Source of the DNA: JAICMB01 sp035295125
Lineage (GTDB): Bacteria > Acidobacteriota > Terriglobia > Bryobacterales > Bryobacteraceae
NCBI GenBank assembly: GCA_035295125.1
Contig: DATGJP010000003.1
Span: 62,001-126,000, forward strand
Direction: 5' to 3'
Length of the DNA stretch: 64,000 nt
The translations under genes were made by a program, and so were the position numbers. The notes under the pieces were generated by a model that had not been told where the DNA came from, ran no database searches, and was given only the letters and a program-made list of their open reading frames with translations. Of the stretch, positions 33,454 to 42,851 are shown piece by piece. The stretch's first letter is position 1, and every line of letters starts with the position of its first letter.

Positions 33454-34920
33454 ATGCGGGAATCGCGAGGATCGCTTCTGCCGCCGGTCCGATCGGAACG
33501 AGTGCGCCGCGGCGATGTTTATGGAGTGCTTCGCAACGCGGTGCTGGAGGGCATCCTCGGCCCTGGCGACCGCTTGCCGTCCACACGCCAGGCCGCGACC
33601 GATTACGGCGTCTCGCGCGGGCTCATGGAGGAGGTGTTCGGGCAGCTTACCGATGAAGGTTTTTTCGTGCGCGAAGTGGGGCGCGGAACCTTCGTTGCGG
33701 CGACGGTTTCGCGGCTGCATGCGCCGCCGACTGGAAAGAACGAAAGCCGGCGGCCGGCAGCGCAGTCCCGACGAGGACACTCGGCTGCGGCGAACGCTGC
33801 CTGCCGTGAGCCGGCGATTGTGCGGCCATTCAACGCCGGCATCGCCGACACGACTGAATTTCCGCTGAGAACCTGGCAGCGTTTGCAGGCGCGAGCCATG
33901 CGCCAACTTGGACGCGATGGCCTGACGTTTGCCGATCCGCGCGGTTTGCCAATGCTGCGGGCGGCAATCGCGCGGTATCTGGCGCAGTTCCGTGGAATCC
34001 TATGCGCTGCGGGCCAGGTGGTGGTTTTCAGCAGCGCGCAACAGGCGCTCAACGCTCTTGCGATGCTTTTGCTCGATCGCGGCGACCTGGTTTGGATCGA
34101 GGACCCGTGTTACCTGGGTGCGCGCGCCGCCTTCGATCTTGCGGGCGCCAGATTGGCTCCAGTGCCGGTTGACGATTGTGGATTGCGTGTCGATGCCGGT
34201 ATTCGCCGATCGCCGGGGGCACGGCTCGCATATGTGACTCCTTCGCATCAATATCCAACGGGCGCCGCTTTGAGCCTGGAACGACGCGTTGCGCTGCTCG
34301 AATGGGCCTCAGAACGCGATTCGTGGATTGTGGAGGACGACTACGATGGCGAATTCCGCTATGCGGGGCAGCCGATTACACCGCTCTACTCGCTCGATTC
34401 GCGGGGCCGTGTGCTGTACATCGGGACGCTGAACAAATCGATGTTTGTGTCGTTGCGCCTGGCGTACGCAGTAGTGCCGGAGGAGTTGGTGGAACCTCTG
34501 GCCAACCTGCGCACGCAGATGGACGGATTCACGCCGGCGTTGACGCAAATGGCGATGGGTTTGTTCATGGACGAGGGCTACTTCTCTTCGCATTTGCGGC
34601 GCATGCGGACTGTTTATGGAGGGAAGCGGTCGGCGTTGGTGGAAGGGCTGGGGCCGCTCGCGGCCTGCGGCTGGACTTGGATGGAGAACCCTGCGGGTAT
34701 GCATCTGCTCATCGGGCACGCTCGAGGAGATTACGTCCGAAAGGTTGCGGCGGCCAGTGCTCTCGATCTCGCATTGCTGAGCGCTTATCGGACGGCGCCG
34801 CGGCGTGACGATGGGCTGCTGCTGCGTTTCGGCGCGCTTGACACGGCAAGCTTGCGGGCCGGCGTCGATATTTTAGTTCGCACCGCTGAGCGGTTACGCG
34901 CGCGACGGAATTCGGATTAG
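33454..34920 (+). CDS. MocR/GntR-type regulator with PLP aminotransferase domain
   Basis: A 488-residue fusion of a GntR winged helix (~15-85: PSTRQAATDYGVSRGLMEEV, FFVREVGRGTFVA) and a fold-type-I aminotransferase domain (~140-480). The PLP Lys sits in GTLNKSMFVSLRLAY and the cofactor Asp in EDDYDGEFRY. MocR proteins sense PLP-linked ligands and often control the divergent neighbour, which here is the candidate selenoprotein 82 bp away. ATG 33454 follows GGAGG closely. The end overlaps the convergent OPT gene by 27 bp. Confidence 0.93.
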   Translation: MRESRGSLLPPVRSERVRRGDVYGVLRNAVLEGILGPGDRLPSTRQAATDYGVSRGLMEEVFGQLTDEGFFVREVGRGTFVAATVSRLHAPPTGKNESRRPAAQSRRGHSAAANAACREPAIVRPFNAGIADTTEFPLRTWQRLQARAMRQLGRDGLTFADPRGLPMLRAAIARYLAQFRGILCAAGQVVVFSSAQQALNALAMLLLDRGDLVWIEDPCYLGARAAFDLAGARLAPVPVDDCGLRVDAGIRRSPGARLAYVTPSHQYPTGAALSLERRVALLEWASERDSWIVEDDYDGEFRYAGQPITPLYSLDSRGRVLYIGTLNKSMFVSLRLAYAVVPEELVEPLANLRTQMDGFTPALTQMAMGLFMDEGYFSSHLRRMRTVYGGKRSALVEGLGPLAACGWTWMENPAGMHLLIGHARGDYVRKVAAASALDLALLSAYRTAPRRDDGLLLRFGALDTASLRAGVDILVRTAERLRARRNSD

Positions 34921-36900
34921 AACGTAGGCCACGGCGGCGAATCCGATCAGTGAGAGCCAACCGCTCCATGGGGCGATGGCGGGGAGTTGCGCGATGGCGG
35001 GGACGCCGGCGACGAAAACCACAGCGAGGAGAATGCCGACGATGGCTTCGCCGGCGATGAGGCCGGAAGCCAGGAGCGTTCCGCGTTCTTCCACCTGGGC
35101 TTTGCGTTCCACGCTGTATTTTGCCGTCATGCGGTCGACGATCCATTTCATAACTCCGCCGACGAAGATGGCGGAGGAAGTACTGAAGGGCAGGTACATT
35201 CCGACAGCGACCAGCATCGGCGAACGGGCGCCGCACATGATCAGCGCGAGGCCGAAGGCGGCTCCGATTCCGAGGAGTCCCCAGGCCATCTGGCCGCCGA
35301 CGATGCCTTTCGCGAGTTGCGCCATAAGACCTGCTTGCGGCGCGGGCAAGGCGCGACCTCCAATGCCGCCGGTGTCGAGATTCGCCTGGTGGAGCGCGAT
35401 GATGGGCCACATCAGGAAGAACGAGAGCAGCACCACCGCGATGATCTCGACGACCTGCATTTTCCAGGGCGTGCCGCCGAGCAGGTGGCCGGCTTTGAGG
35501 TCCTGAATCAGGGAGCCCGAGACGGAGCAGGCGACGCAGACCACGGCGGCAACTCCAAGGACGGCGGCGACGCCACGCAAGCCGGTGACGCCGATCGCAA
35601 GCATGACCAGGGCCGAAATAATAAGTGCGGAGAGCGTGAGGCCGGATAGAGGCTGATTCGAGCTGCCGACTAAGCCGACGAGGTAGCCGCCCACGGCCGC
35701 GAGCAGGAAGCCGGTGCCCGTCATCACGATCGCGCACACGATGGCAGCGGTCAGGCCGTGCGTGAAGTAGTAATAGATGGAACCGATGGGCACGAGCAGG
35801 ATCAGGAGGGCAAGGAGGACCCACTTGGCGGGTATGTCGCGCTCGCGGGGATCGATTTCGTGACCTTCATGCGCTGCCGCTCGGGAGGCTGCGAAGGCGC
35901 CGCGCAGCGAATTCATCAGCGATTCACGCATGGAGAACATGGTGTTTGCAGCGCCGACGAGCATGGTGCCGACGGCGATGGGCCGCACGATGTTGTACCA
36001 GACCGTGTTTGCGGCGACGGCGGGATCGTTGGTGCCGATGCGGCGGGGCAGGTCGGGATCGAAGAAGAGGAGCAGCGGGATGAGAATCCACCAGGCGATG
36101 ATGCCCCCGCTGGCGGTTATGGCCGAAAGTTCGGGTCCGATGATGTAGCCGATGCCCATCAGGGCCGGCGAGAGGCTGGGAGTCGACCAGGGAATACCTC
36201 CCTGATGAGTCACGTTTCCGATAGGCTGCTTCTCAATGTTGAAGTGCTGGATCAGCGAGCGCGGGAACGCCAGGAAGCCCTCGGAGTACTCGCGGAAGAT
36301 TTGAATGCCTTTTTCGTCGGTGAAGATCTGCATCAGGCCACCGAAGCCGAGGGCGCCGAAGATGTAGCGGGCGGCGTTGCTGTCGTGGATTTCGCCGGTT
36401 TTTACGATTTGATAGCTGGCGACGCTTTCGGGGAACGGCAGACCGGCTTCGACACACAGCGCTTTGCGGAGCAGAACGATAAAGAAGATACCCGTGAGGC
36501 CGCCGACCAGCAGGATCAGCGTTGATTCCCAGTAGTGGGAGGTCAGATCAGTCCACAGGTGTGTACCGTCGATTTCCACCATCATGAACGCGGGGATGGT
36601 GAAGATGGCTCCGGCCACGAGCGCTTCTCCCACGGAACCGGCGGTACGAGCAATGTTCTGTTCCAGGATGCCGCCTCGGAATTTGGGGATGCGGAAGAGC
36701 GCCATGGCGATGACGGCGGCTGGAATCGTCGCGGCGACGGTCTGTCCGGCGCGCATGCCCAAATACGCGTTCGCGGAGCCGAACACGAAGGCGAGGAAGA
36801 TGCCCAAGGCAACCGCTTTAACGGTCATTTCGGGCGGAGCTTTGGTGGCTGTGCCTTGCACCACTGCATCGTACCGCACCTGATCCGGCAGGCCCTTCAT
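34894..36900 (-). CDS. OPT-family oligopeptide transporter
   Basis: A 668-residue membrane protein with about 14-16 hydrophobic segments. OPT signatures include the N-terminal GSANAYLGMRAGQTVAATIP, VEAGLPFPESVASYQIVKTG and PALMGIGYIIGPE. It belongs to the bacterial OPT group that imports oligopeptides or metal-chelate peptides by proton coupling. It is divergent from the secreted DinB gene, with start codons 19 bp apart. Confidence 0.93.
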   Translation of the reverse strand: MKGLPDQVRYDAVVQGTATKAPPEMTVKAVALGIFLAFVFGSANAYLGMRAGQTVAATIPAAVIAMALFRIPKFRGGILEQNIARTAGSVGEALVAGAIFTIPAFMMVEIDGTHLWTDLTSHYWESTLILLVGGLTGIFFIVLLRKALCVEAGLPFPESVASYQIVKTGEIHDSNAARYIFGALGFGGLMQIFTDEKGIQIFREYSEGFLAFPRSLIQHFNIEKQPIGNVTHQGGIPWSTPSLSPALMGIGYIIGPELSAITASGGIIAWWILIPLLLFFDPDLPRRIGTNDPAVAANTVWYNIVRPIAVGTMLVGAANTMFSMRESLMNSLRGAFAASRAAAHEGHEIDPRERDIPAKWVLLALLILLVPIGSIYYYFTHGLTAAIVCAIVMTGTGFLLAAVGGYLVGLVGSSNQPLSGLTLSALIISALVMLAIGVTGLRGVAAVLGVAAVVCVACSVSGSLIQDLKAGHLLGGTPWKMQVVEIIAVVLLSFFLMWPIIALHQANLDTGGIGGRALPAPQAGLMAQLAKGIVGGQMAWGLLGIGAAFGLALIMCGARSPMLVAVGMYLPFSTSSAIFVGGVMKWIVDRMTAKYSVERKAQVEERGTLLASGLIAGEAIVGILLAVVFVAGVPAIAQLPAIAPWSGWLSLIGFAAVAYVLIRIPSRA

Positions 36901-36919
36901 GCGATATCATGTAACCACT

Positions 36920-37426
36920 ATGCATAAGTCAGCCAGTTACAGACTCGCAGGTTTAGCGATCGCGGCGATGTCCGCGGCGTTTGCACAGGGGCCGTCTCCG
37001 AGTGTTGTGAAACAGATCGGGGGCACGTTCGACGGGATCCACAAACAGATTCTCGATATGGCGAAGGATTTCCCGGAGGACAAGTACGACTTCCGGCTGA
37101 AACCGGAAATGCGTTCGTTTGGCGAAGTGATCGTTCACGTCAGTTCCGGCGTTATGTATGCGGCCAAGAAGGGCCGGGGGGAGAACGTGAAGTGGGACGA
37201 GTTGGACGCGAAGAATTACAAAGGAAAGGACGCGATTGTGGCGTTGCTTGAGAAGTGGATGAGCGATGCGGATGCGTCGTTAAAGGCTGTTCCGGAGGCG
37301 AATTATGCTAAGACGGTGCAGCCGTGGTTAGCGGTTTTGGAGCATTCGGCAGAGCACTACGGGCTGCTGGTAGCGTACTATCGGGCGAATGGGTTGGTGC
37401 CCCCGGAGTCGCGGCCGAAGAAGTGA
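36920..37426 (+). CDS. Secreted DinB-family protein
   Basis: A 168-residue protein with signal peptide (~1-23, ending AFAQ) and a DinB-like four-helix bundle: FDGIHKQILDMAKDFPEDKYDFRL, RSFGEVIVHVSSGVMYAA with the first metal His, and a C-terminal LEHSAEHYGLLVAYYRANG carrying the other His. DinB/YfiT proteins bind a divalent metal and are often thiol-dependent; exported members are numerous in acidobacteria. ATG 36920 begins the signal peptide. Confidence 0.9.
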   Translation: MHKSASYRLAGLAIAAMSAAFAQGPSPSVVKQIGGTFDGIHKQILDMAKDFPEDKYDFRLKPEMRSFGEVIVHVSSGVMYAAKKGRGENVKWDELDAKNYKGKDAIVALLEKWMSDADASLKAVPEANYAKTVQPWLAVLEHSAEHYGLLVAYYRANGLVPPESRPKK

Positions 37427-37431
37427 TTGAG

Positions 37432-37457
37432 ATAGCTTTCAGCGGTCAGCTTTCAGC
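37432..37457 (-). repeat. Dispersed GCTGAAAGCT-type repeat, copy 2
   Basis: The reverse complement of this segment matches 12862-12887 at 25 of 26 positions. It lies between convergent genes (DinB and AsmA-like). Confidence 0.6.
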
Positions 37458-37514
37458 TACTGAGGCAACGGGGCTGAAAGTTCTGCTTATGGCTGACTGC
37501 GGCGGCGCTTACAC

Positions 37515-39083
37515 TTAGCGGTCGAGGCCGAAGCTGGGTTTGCGCGAGGGGCCTTCAATCTTGATCTTTAAGAAGGTTCCCGCGCCTTCCTTGGAGAAGA
37601 AAGGATCGGCGGGTTTCAGGACCCAGCGCTTCCAGCCGGTCATCGTTTGTGAGAGCTTCGCGACGAGCCGCAGAGCACCATGGAAATCGAGCATGTCGTG
37701 GGCGAGGTCGTACTTGCCCGCGACCATCACCTGTGCTCCGGGAACGGCAAAGGACAGTTCCTCGAACGTCATCACCTCGTCAGAGAGCTGAAACGAACCC
37801 TGCATGTCGGAGAGCACTTCGTCTATTTCCTCGTTCTTAGGCTGACCCTGGCCCCGACGGCTGAGCTGATCGATCTGCTCCTGAATATTCGTTCGCAGAA
37901 ACTTCGCGTCGCTGAGAGCGAATTTGCCGTCGAGCGAGAGGCGCTGTTTGACGGTCCCGGTGAGCGGGGGAATGTCGATGCGGGTCTTCAGACGAATCTT
38001 TCCTTCCATGAAGGGCGGGCCTTTGACGGCCAGGCGGAGAAGGTCGCGCAATTCGCCAGCGGGCATGGTGACGTTCAACTCGATTAGCCGTGTGGGATCG
38101 TGTTCGTGCTTCACAACCGCGCCGGTGGTGGTGAAGGCGGTTCTGCCGAGGGTAGCTTTGACGGGCTGCAGGATGGTGTTGCCGTTGGTGCCGTCGACCA
38201 GTACTTCAAACTTTGTCCGCAGCGGCACCGGCGTTCCAGCCATTTTGAGACGGAAATCGGGGACCGAGGCTTCGCCTCGGGCGTGGATGGCGTCAAGCGT
38301 TCCGTCGAAGTCGCCCGTCGATTGGAGAATTCCCGCGATTCCTGTGAAGATTCCGAGATCCGCTTTATCGAACGTGTATTTTCCGGAGAGGGGCGAATCT
38401 CCGGGTTCATCGGCGTTCCAGGGACCGAAGGAACCATTACTGTGGACCTGGCCGGGTGGTTTGGGAATCGTGAGCGCGGCATCGTAGGCCATGGGGCGAT
38501 CGGTTCCGACCGATTTCAGCTCGACGTGAGCCATCTCGAAACGGAGCGATTTTCGGGTTTTGTCTTTGGGCAGGATGATCAGATTCGCATCGCGAATGCT
38601 GACTTCACGGATGAGGACGTTGGAGGCTTGGGGGTTCGCGGCCGGTGCGCCCTCGCGGCCCGCGCCACCCTCGCCCTTTGGCGGGATGGTGATATCCATG
38701 CCCTGAATCGAGACCGCGTCGACGACTTTTTGGGTATCGCTGAGGGTTCCCAGGTCGATGCGGAAGCTGAATTTCGCGATGGAGAAGAGCGGGGTCGGGC
38801 TGGGGTTGGGGAGAAAGCGCATCGAGAGCTTTTCGCCATCCACTTCGACTTTCGCACCGCGGCCGCGCTTGCGAAGAAGATCGTAGATGCCCATTTTGGG
38901 CCGGTGGATGTGTAAGGAGGCGAGTTGGACGTCGCTATGGAATCGATCGCTGAGGTACTTGATCGCCTGGTCGCGAATCATGGGCTCGAAGCTCTTGGCG
39001 ATTCTCGATGCGGCGATCCAGAGTCCGACGCCCGTCGCGATCACTGCTGCCAGCCCGATCAGCCACCATGTCCTTTTACCCAT
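37515..39083 (-). CDS. AsmA-like inner-membrane-anchored protein
   Basis: A 522-residue protein with a single N-terminal membrane anchor (~5-27) and a long periplasmic beta-rich body typical of AsmA/DUF748-type proteins, including a C-terminal block with GSFQLSDEVMTFEELSFAVPGAQVMVAGKYDL. AsmA-like proteins are thought to bridge the envelope and move lipids to the outer membrane. A Gly/Ala/Pro-rich linker at ~140-150 separates two regions. The gene is monocistronic and divergent from the methyltransferase. Confidence 0.85.
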   Translation of the reverse strand: MGKRTWWLIGLAAVIATGVGLWIAASRIAKSFEPMIRDQAIKYLSDRFHSDVQLASLHIHRPKMGIYDLLRKRGRGAKVEVDGEKLSMRFLPNPSPTPLFSIAKFSFRIDLGTLSDTQKVVDAVSIQGMDITIPPKGEGGAGREGAPAANPQASNVLIREVSIRDANLIILPKDKTRKSLRFEMAHVELKSVGTDRPMAYDAALTIPKPPGQVHSNGSFGPWNADEPGDSPLSGKYTFDKADLGIFTGIAGILQSTGDFDGTLDAIHARGEASVPDFRLKMAGTPVPLRTKFEVLVDGTNGNTILQPVKATLGRTAFTTTGAVVKHEHDPTRLIELNVTMPAGELRDLLRLAVKGPPFMEGKIRLKTRIDIPPLTGTVKQRLSLDGKFALSDAKFLRTNIQEQIDQLSRRGQGQPKNEEIDEVLSDMQGSFQLSDEVMTFEELSFAVPGAQVMVAGKYDLAHDMLDFHGALRLVAKLSQTMTGWKRWVLKPADPFFSKEGAGTFLKIKIEGPSRKPSFGLDR

Positions 39084-39153
39084 TCCGTCACATTATCGAC
39101 GTAGTTTACCTGGGATTGTTTCGAAGGGTCGCATATGATGAGGGGATAGTCGA

Positions 39154-40323
39154 GTGATGAGGATTCCTGGAACGGTGGAGGAGCTGCGGCAGGCGGCGGA
39201 CGATTTCGAGTCGGAATTGCATGCGCTGAAGTCAGGGGTTGTGGTGCCCGACTACGGCTGGTATCCGTACAGTTCGCTGTCGGCATTGTCGCTGCTCGCG
39301 GATTTGAGCGGTGACGTTTATGGTGACCTCGTCGACTCATTGCGATCGGAGTCAGTAGCGGATATAGGGTGCGGGGACGGGGACCTTGCGGTCTTTTTTG
39401 CGCGGTGCGGATGCCGGGTTGACGCCATCGATCATGCGGAAACCAACTACAACCAGTTGCGGGGCGTGGAAGCGCTCCGCCGTTCCTTAGGAGTTGTCGC
39501 GGGTATTTACGACATCGATTTCAATGGACGTTTTGAGCTGCCACGACGTGATTATGGGTTGGCTTTATTGCTCGGGATTCTGTATCACCTGAAGAATCCT
39601 TTTTATGTTCTGGAGACCTTGGCGTCGCGGGCGGATTGGTGTTATTTGAGCACACGGATTGCACAAGTGACGCCGGGCGGGCGGTCGCGGATCGAGGACG
39701 AGCCGGTCGCGTACCTCTTGGGTGCTCGGGAGGCCAATAACGATCCGACGAATTTCTGGATTTTTTCGGCGGCGGGGCTGGTGAGGCTGCTGGAACGCGC
39801 GGGTTGGATGGTAGTGGCGCAGAGCCGACTGGGTTGCACTGAGGAGTCGGACCCGGTGCGTGGCGAGGCCGACGAGCGGATTTTTTTGCTTGCGAAGAGC
39901 CGGGTGCGGCACCCGGAGTTGCATGTTCGGGCGCTCGATGGGTGGTATGAAGCGGAGCAGGATGCTTTTCGATGGACGGCAAAACGGTTCGCGCTGGAGG
40001 CTGCACTGCCGTTGTCGGAGCCGGCGCGTGAGTTTGCGTTGCGGTTTTTTGTACCTGAGGTGGTGGCGGCGTCGGGACCGGTGCGGTTGAGTTGCTCGAT
40101 TCGGGGTGAGGCGGCGGGTGCGATTCACTGCGGCTCTGCGGAGGAGTTGGAATTTCGAGGACGTTTTCCGGCGGGAACCGATGCGGGGGCCACGGTGCGA
40201 CTAGATTTTACAGTCGAGAGCTTGTTTCGCGCGGCCGGCGATGATCGGGAGTTGGGGGTTTGCGTGCCGCTGCTGGATGCGGGTCAACGGCATTTGCAGC
40301 GGATTCCGTTTCGAATTTCCTGA
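39154..40323 (+). CDS. Class I SAM methyltransferase with C-terminal extension
   Basis: A 389-residue protein. The methyltransferase domain lies at ~60-245 with SAM motif VADIGCGDGDLAVFFA, acidic VDAIDHAE and a LLLGILYHLKNPFYVLE motif IV region as in CmoB-like wobble-tRNA enzymes. Residues ~250-389 form a beta-rich extension that I cannot assign. The substrate is unknown. The start is GTG 39154 or ATG 39157, both downstream of AGGGG. Confidence 0.82.
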   Translation: MMRIPGTVEELRQAADDFESELHALKSGVVVPDYGWYPYSSLSALSLLADLSGDVYGDLVDSLRSESVADIGCGDGDLAVFFARCGCRVDAIDHAETNYNQLRGVEALRRSLGVVAGIYDIDFNGRFELPRRDYGLALLLGILYHLKNPFYVLETLASRADWCYLSTRIAQVTPGGRSRIEDEPVAYLLGAREANNDPTNFWIFSAAGLVRLLERAGWMVVAQSRLGCTEESDPVRGEADERIFLLAKSRVRHPELHVRALDGWYEAEQDAFRWTAKRFALEAALPLSEPAREFALRFFVPEVVAASGPVRLSCSIRGEAAGAIHCGSAEELEFRGRFPAGTDAGATVRLDFTVESLFRAAGDDRELGVCVPLLDAGQRHLQRIPFRIS

Positions 40324-40384
40324 TTTCGGCCCACGCGTTCGCTGTTCGGCTTCTTTACCGCGCTACAGGGATGACGTGGCAGGT

Positions 40385-40398
40385 AAGTGGGCCCACTT
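40385..40398. repeat. 14-bp perfect palindrome
   Basis: AAGTGGGCCCACTT is a perfect palindrome in the gap after the methyltransferase gene. It could be an operator or chance; no adjacent promoter is recognisable. Confidence 0.3.
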
Positions 40399-40480
40399 GA
40401 CCTCTTGTTGATGCGGGACGTCCGGCGATCCGTGCTGAATGATGTGCCGAGGCTTCGAGATCTGGCCGGTGTATCCAAAG

Positions 40481-40555
40481 GCAGGCGGAACCCCCTGCGC
40501 CACCCTTCCACATCCTCCAAGTCGTCGCGGGAGGCAAAGAATCAGAGGCTGTGTA
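40481..40555 (+). repeat. Dispersed ~75-bp repeat, second good copy
   Basis: The order GCAGGC palindrome, CACCCTTCCACATCCTC, CAAAGAATCAGAGGCTGTGT matches the copy at 16722-16796. Here it lies between convergent genes and fills the space before the TIM-barrel gene stop. Confidence 0.65.
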
Positions 40556-40568
40556 TTACCTCCGGATG

Positions 40569-41408
40569 CTAGGTCTCTTTGACACCCGCCTTCTCTAACA
40601 CCTGGCGGCCGTATGTCAGGCAGAGGCGGGCGCTTTCTTCAGGCGGCATCTGCTTCAAACCTCTTCCGAACACCTCGACGCTCAACGCGTCTTCATAGCC
40701 GATCTTCTGGAGTGCCTGGACGAAGCCGGTGAGATTTGCAACGCCTTCACCCGGCAACAGGCGCTCGTTGTCGCGGATCTGGTCGGGCGGCAGTTTCGGA
40801 ACGTCGGAGAAGTGCACCACTACAATGCGATCCTTGCCGGCCGCTATGATATCGGCGGTAGTGGCGCCGGCGGTGTACCAGTGCCAGGAGTCGAGTGTCA
40901 GGCCCACGTTTGAGCCGCATTCCTTCGCGAACGCGAGCATCTCGCCCATTCGCCAGATGAACTCGTTCGGGAACTGGCGGCGGAGGTGCAGCGGTCCCAG
41001 GAATTCCAGGCCAAGGCGGCAGTGCGACCGCGCGAGGATGTTGGCGACTTCAGTAAAACGTTGCTTGTAAGTTCGGCGCAGTTCGTCTTTGGGCGTGTCG
41101 CTCGAGGGCATGATGTAGGTCATCATGCGTGGGCAGCCGATGGCGGCGGCAAAGGGGGCGGCATCTTCGAGCTTGGGGAGGCCGGCGCGGAATGCGGCGT
41201 CGTCTTTGCGGAATTCGACAGGCAGGTTTACGAAGGACGGGTGCAGATGCAGTTCAGCCAGCAGCTTCCGGGTGGCATCGACGCCGTCAGCCATGGCGGA
41301 CTCCAGCATGACGTCGACCCCGTGAAAACCGGCCTTCGATGCGAGGCGCGCGAAGTCGGGCCAGGAGAGATGACCACCGATCGGGACGGCGTTGAGCGAA
41401 AGGTACAT
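40569..41408 (-). CDS. Sugar phosphate isomerase/epimerase-like TIM barrel
   Basis: A 279-residue xylose-isomerase-like (AP endonuclease 2) barrel. It has RLGLEFLGP (metal-binding Glu), GLTLDSWHWY (Asp/His), VVVHFSDV and a C-terminal ALSVEVFGRG (Glu). The metal site is complete. Substrates of this family include inositols, ketoses and hydroxypyruvate, and no neighbour narrows it down. There is no signal peptide. Confidence 0.88.
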   Translation of the reverse strand: MYLSLNAVPIGGHLSWPDFARLASKAGFHGVDVMLESAMADGVDATRKLLAELHLHPSFVNLPVEFRKDDAAFRAGLPKLEDAAPFAAAIGCPRMMTYIMPSSDTPKDELRRTYKQRFTEVANILARSHCRLGLEFLGPLHLRRQFPNEFIWRMGEMLAFAKECGSNVGLTLDSWHWYTAGATTADIIAAGKDRIVVVHFSDVPKLPPDQIRDNERLLPGEGVANLTGFVQALQKIGYEDALSVEVFGRGLKQMPPEESARLCLTYGRQVLEKAGVKET

Positions 41409-41501
41409 GAACCCAAGGTACGATAAGGTTGGCTGCTGTGTTAATCTAATTGAGTCAACAGACTACCGTAGTTCCGCCTAGGGATACCCAGGACAAACAA
41501 G

Positions 41502-41696
41502 ATGCCTAAGTTAAAGACACACAAGGGTGCGTCCAAACGTTTCAAGAAGACGGGGACGGGCAAAATCATGCGCCATCACGCTTTCGCCCGTCACATCTTG
41601 ACGTCGAAGGCGCGCTCACGCAAGCGTAAGCTGGTTGCCGGCGTGGTTGCCGACCCCGCCGATCAGCCGAAGCTGCGTACGATGCTGCCGTACTAA
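41502..41696 (+). CDS. rpmI: 50S ribosomal protein L35
   Basis: A 64-residue L35 beginning PKLKTHKGASKRFKKTG, with the usual basic core and a short acidic/proline tail. AGGA lies ahead of ATG 41502. It precedes rplT as in most bacteria, but infC, which usually comes first, is not here; the upstream gene is on the other strand. Confidence 0.97.
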   Translation: MPKLKTHKGASKRFKKTGTGKIMRHHAFARHILTSKARSRKRKLVAGVVADPADQPKLRTMLPY

Positions 41697-41779
41697 GCGG
41701 GTCGAAAGGACCTGCCACTGGAGCGAGCCGTGCATGGCCGTGCCTGCCTCGCCCAATAGCCCAGTAGAAGGAGAAAAAC

Positions 41780-42145
41780 GTGCCACGAGTAAAACGAGGA
41801 ACAAAACGCAGACAGTACCGCCACAAGACGCTGGAACGGGCGTCGGGCTTTTTTCTAACTAAGAGCAAGTTGAACCGGGCGGCGCAGGAAGCCGTCGAGA
41901 AGTCGCTGCGCTACGCATACAAGGGCCGGCGGCTGAAGAAGCGCGATTTCCGGTCGTTGTGGATTATTCGCATCGGCGCCGCTTGCCGGGCCGCGGGAAT
42001 CTCGTACAGCAAATTCATGAGCGGTCTGAAGAAGACGGGAGTTGAGCTGAATCGCAAGGTGCTGGCCGACATCGCCCTGAACGATGCGACCGGATTCGGT
42101 GCTTTGGTCGAGAAGGCGAAATCTGCGCACGCACCGGCGCAGTAA
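41780..42145 (+). CDS. rplT: 50S ribosomal protein L20
   Basis: A 121-residue L20 with PRVKRGTKRRQ and FRSLWIIRIGAACRAAG, the rRNA-binding blocks. The start is GTG 41780 behind AAGGAG. L20 commonly represses its own operon through the mRNA leader; the 83-bp rpmI-rplT gap could host such control, though no motif is evident. Confidence 0.97.
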   Translation: MPRVKRGTKRRQYRHKTLERASGFFLTKSKLNRAAQEAVEKSLRYAYKGRRLKKRDFRSLWIIRIGAACRAAGISYSKFMSGLKKTGVELNRKVLADIALNDATGFGALVEKAKSAHAPAQ

Positions 42146-42172
42146 AATAGCATTCCAGGAGTACGGTAATCC

Positions 42173-42511
42173 ATGGGTGGAGCAGGTTCCAAACCGGCTG
42201 AGGATCTCGATACATTAAGCAGCCTTGAGCAGCGCATCACGCGAGCCGTGGAGCTAGTGACGCAGCTTCGAGGGGACAAAGAGCGGCTCGAAGCAGAGCT
42301 CGACCAGGTGATCGCAGAGCGAGATGCGGCCCGTGGCGAGTCGAGTACGCTGCAAACGGACTTCGAGGGTATGCGTGCGGAGCTGGAAGCCGCGACCGAG
42401 CGCAATCAACGTCTGTCGCACGAGTTGGACGATCTGCGAAGCGAACGCAAACAGGTTCGCACGCGCATCGAAAAGCTACTCGGCCAGATGGATCTGCTCA
42501 GCAGCACCTAG
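42173..42511 (+). CDS. Coiled-coil protein, ZapB-like
   Basis: A 112-residue protein that is almost entirely coiled coil (residues ~15-105, heptads rich in Leu, Glu and Arg). It has no enzymatic motif. Its place directly before zapA suggests a ZapB-like division or scaffold partner, which is an inference from context and length. ATG 42173 lies 27 bp after the rplT stop. Confidence 0.7.
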   Translation: MGGAGSKPAEDLDTLSSLEQRITRAVELVTQLRGDKERLEAELDQVIAERDAARGESSTLQTDFEGMRAELEAATERNQRLSHELDDLRSERKQVRTRIEKLLGQMDLLSST

Positions 42512-42524
42512 GACCGCACTACGC

Positions 42525-42851
42525 ATGGCCCGCTCCGAATCGGTCCGCGTAAACATCTTCAGCCAGTCGTATTCTCTCGTGGCGAGCGGCGAGGATGCGG
42601 CCGAACTCGAGCAGCTTGCGGCCAAGGTGGACGATCTCATGCGCTCGATCGCATCGCGAACCGGGAGCATGGATTCCACGAGGGCGGCGGTACTGGCATG
42701 TCTTCACCTCGCGGACCAGCTCCGGAACGCCGAGCGCGAGCTCTCCACGTTGCGCAGCGAAGTCGCCAACAAAGCGCGGGAGTTTACTCTGCTGCTGGAT
42801 GAAGCCATCGGCGAGGACGTCGCGGCGGCGGGACAGAAGGCAGGAGATTAG
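42525..42851 (+). CDS. zapA: Cell division protein ZapA
   Basis: A 108-residue ZapA. The N-terminal strand pair VRVNIFSQSYSLVASGEDAAELEQLAAKVDDLMR is recognisable in two pieces (VRVNIFSQSYSLVA and LEQLAAKVDDLM), followed by the long C-terminal coiled coil that cross-links FtsZ filaments. ATG 42525 is 13 bp after the coiled-coil gene. The stop overlaps the GTG start of lysS. Confidence 0.88.
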   Translation: MARSESVRVNIFSQSYSLVASGEDAAELEQLAAKVDDLMRSIASRTGSMDSTRAAVLACLHLADQLRNAERELSTLRSEVANKAREFTLLLDEAIGEDVAAAGQKAGD

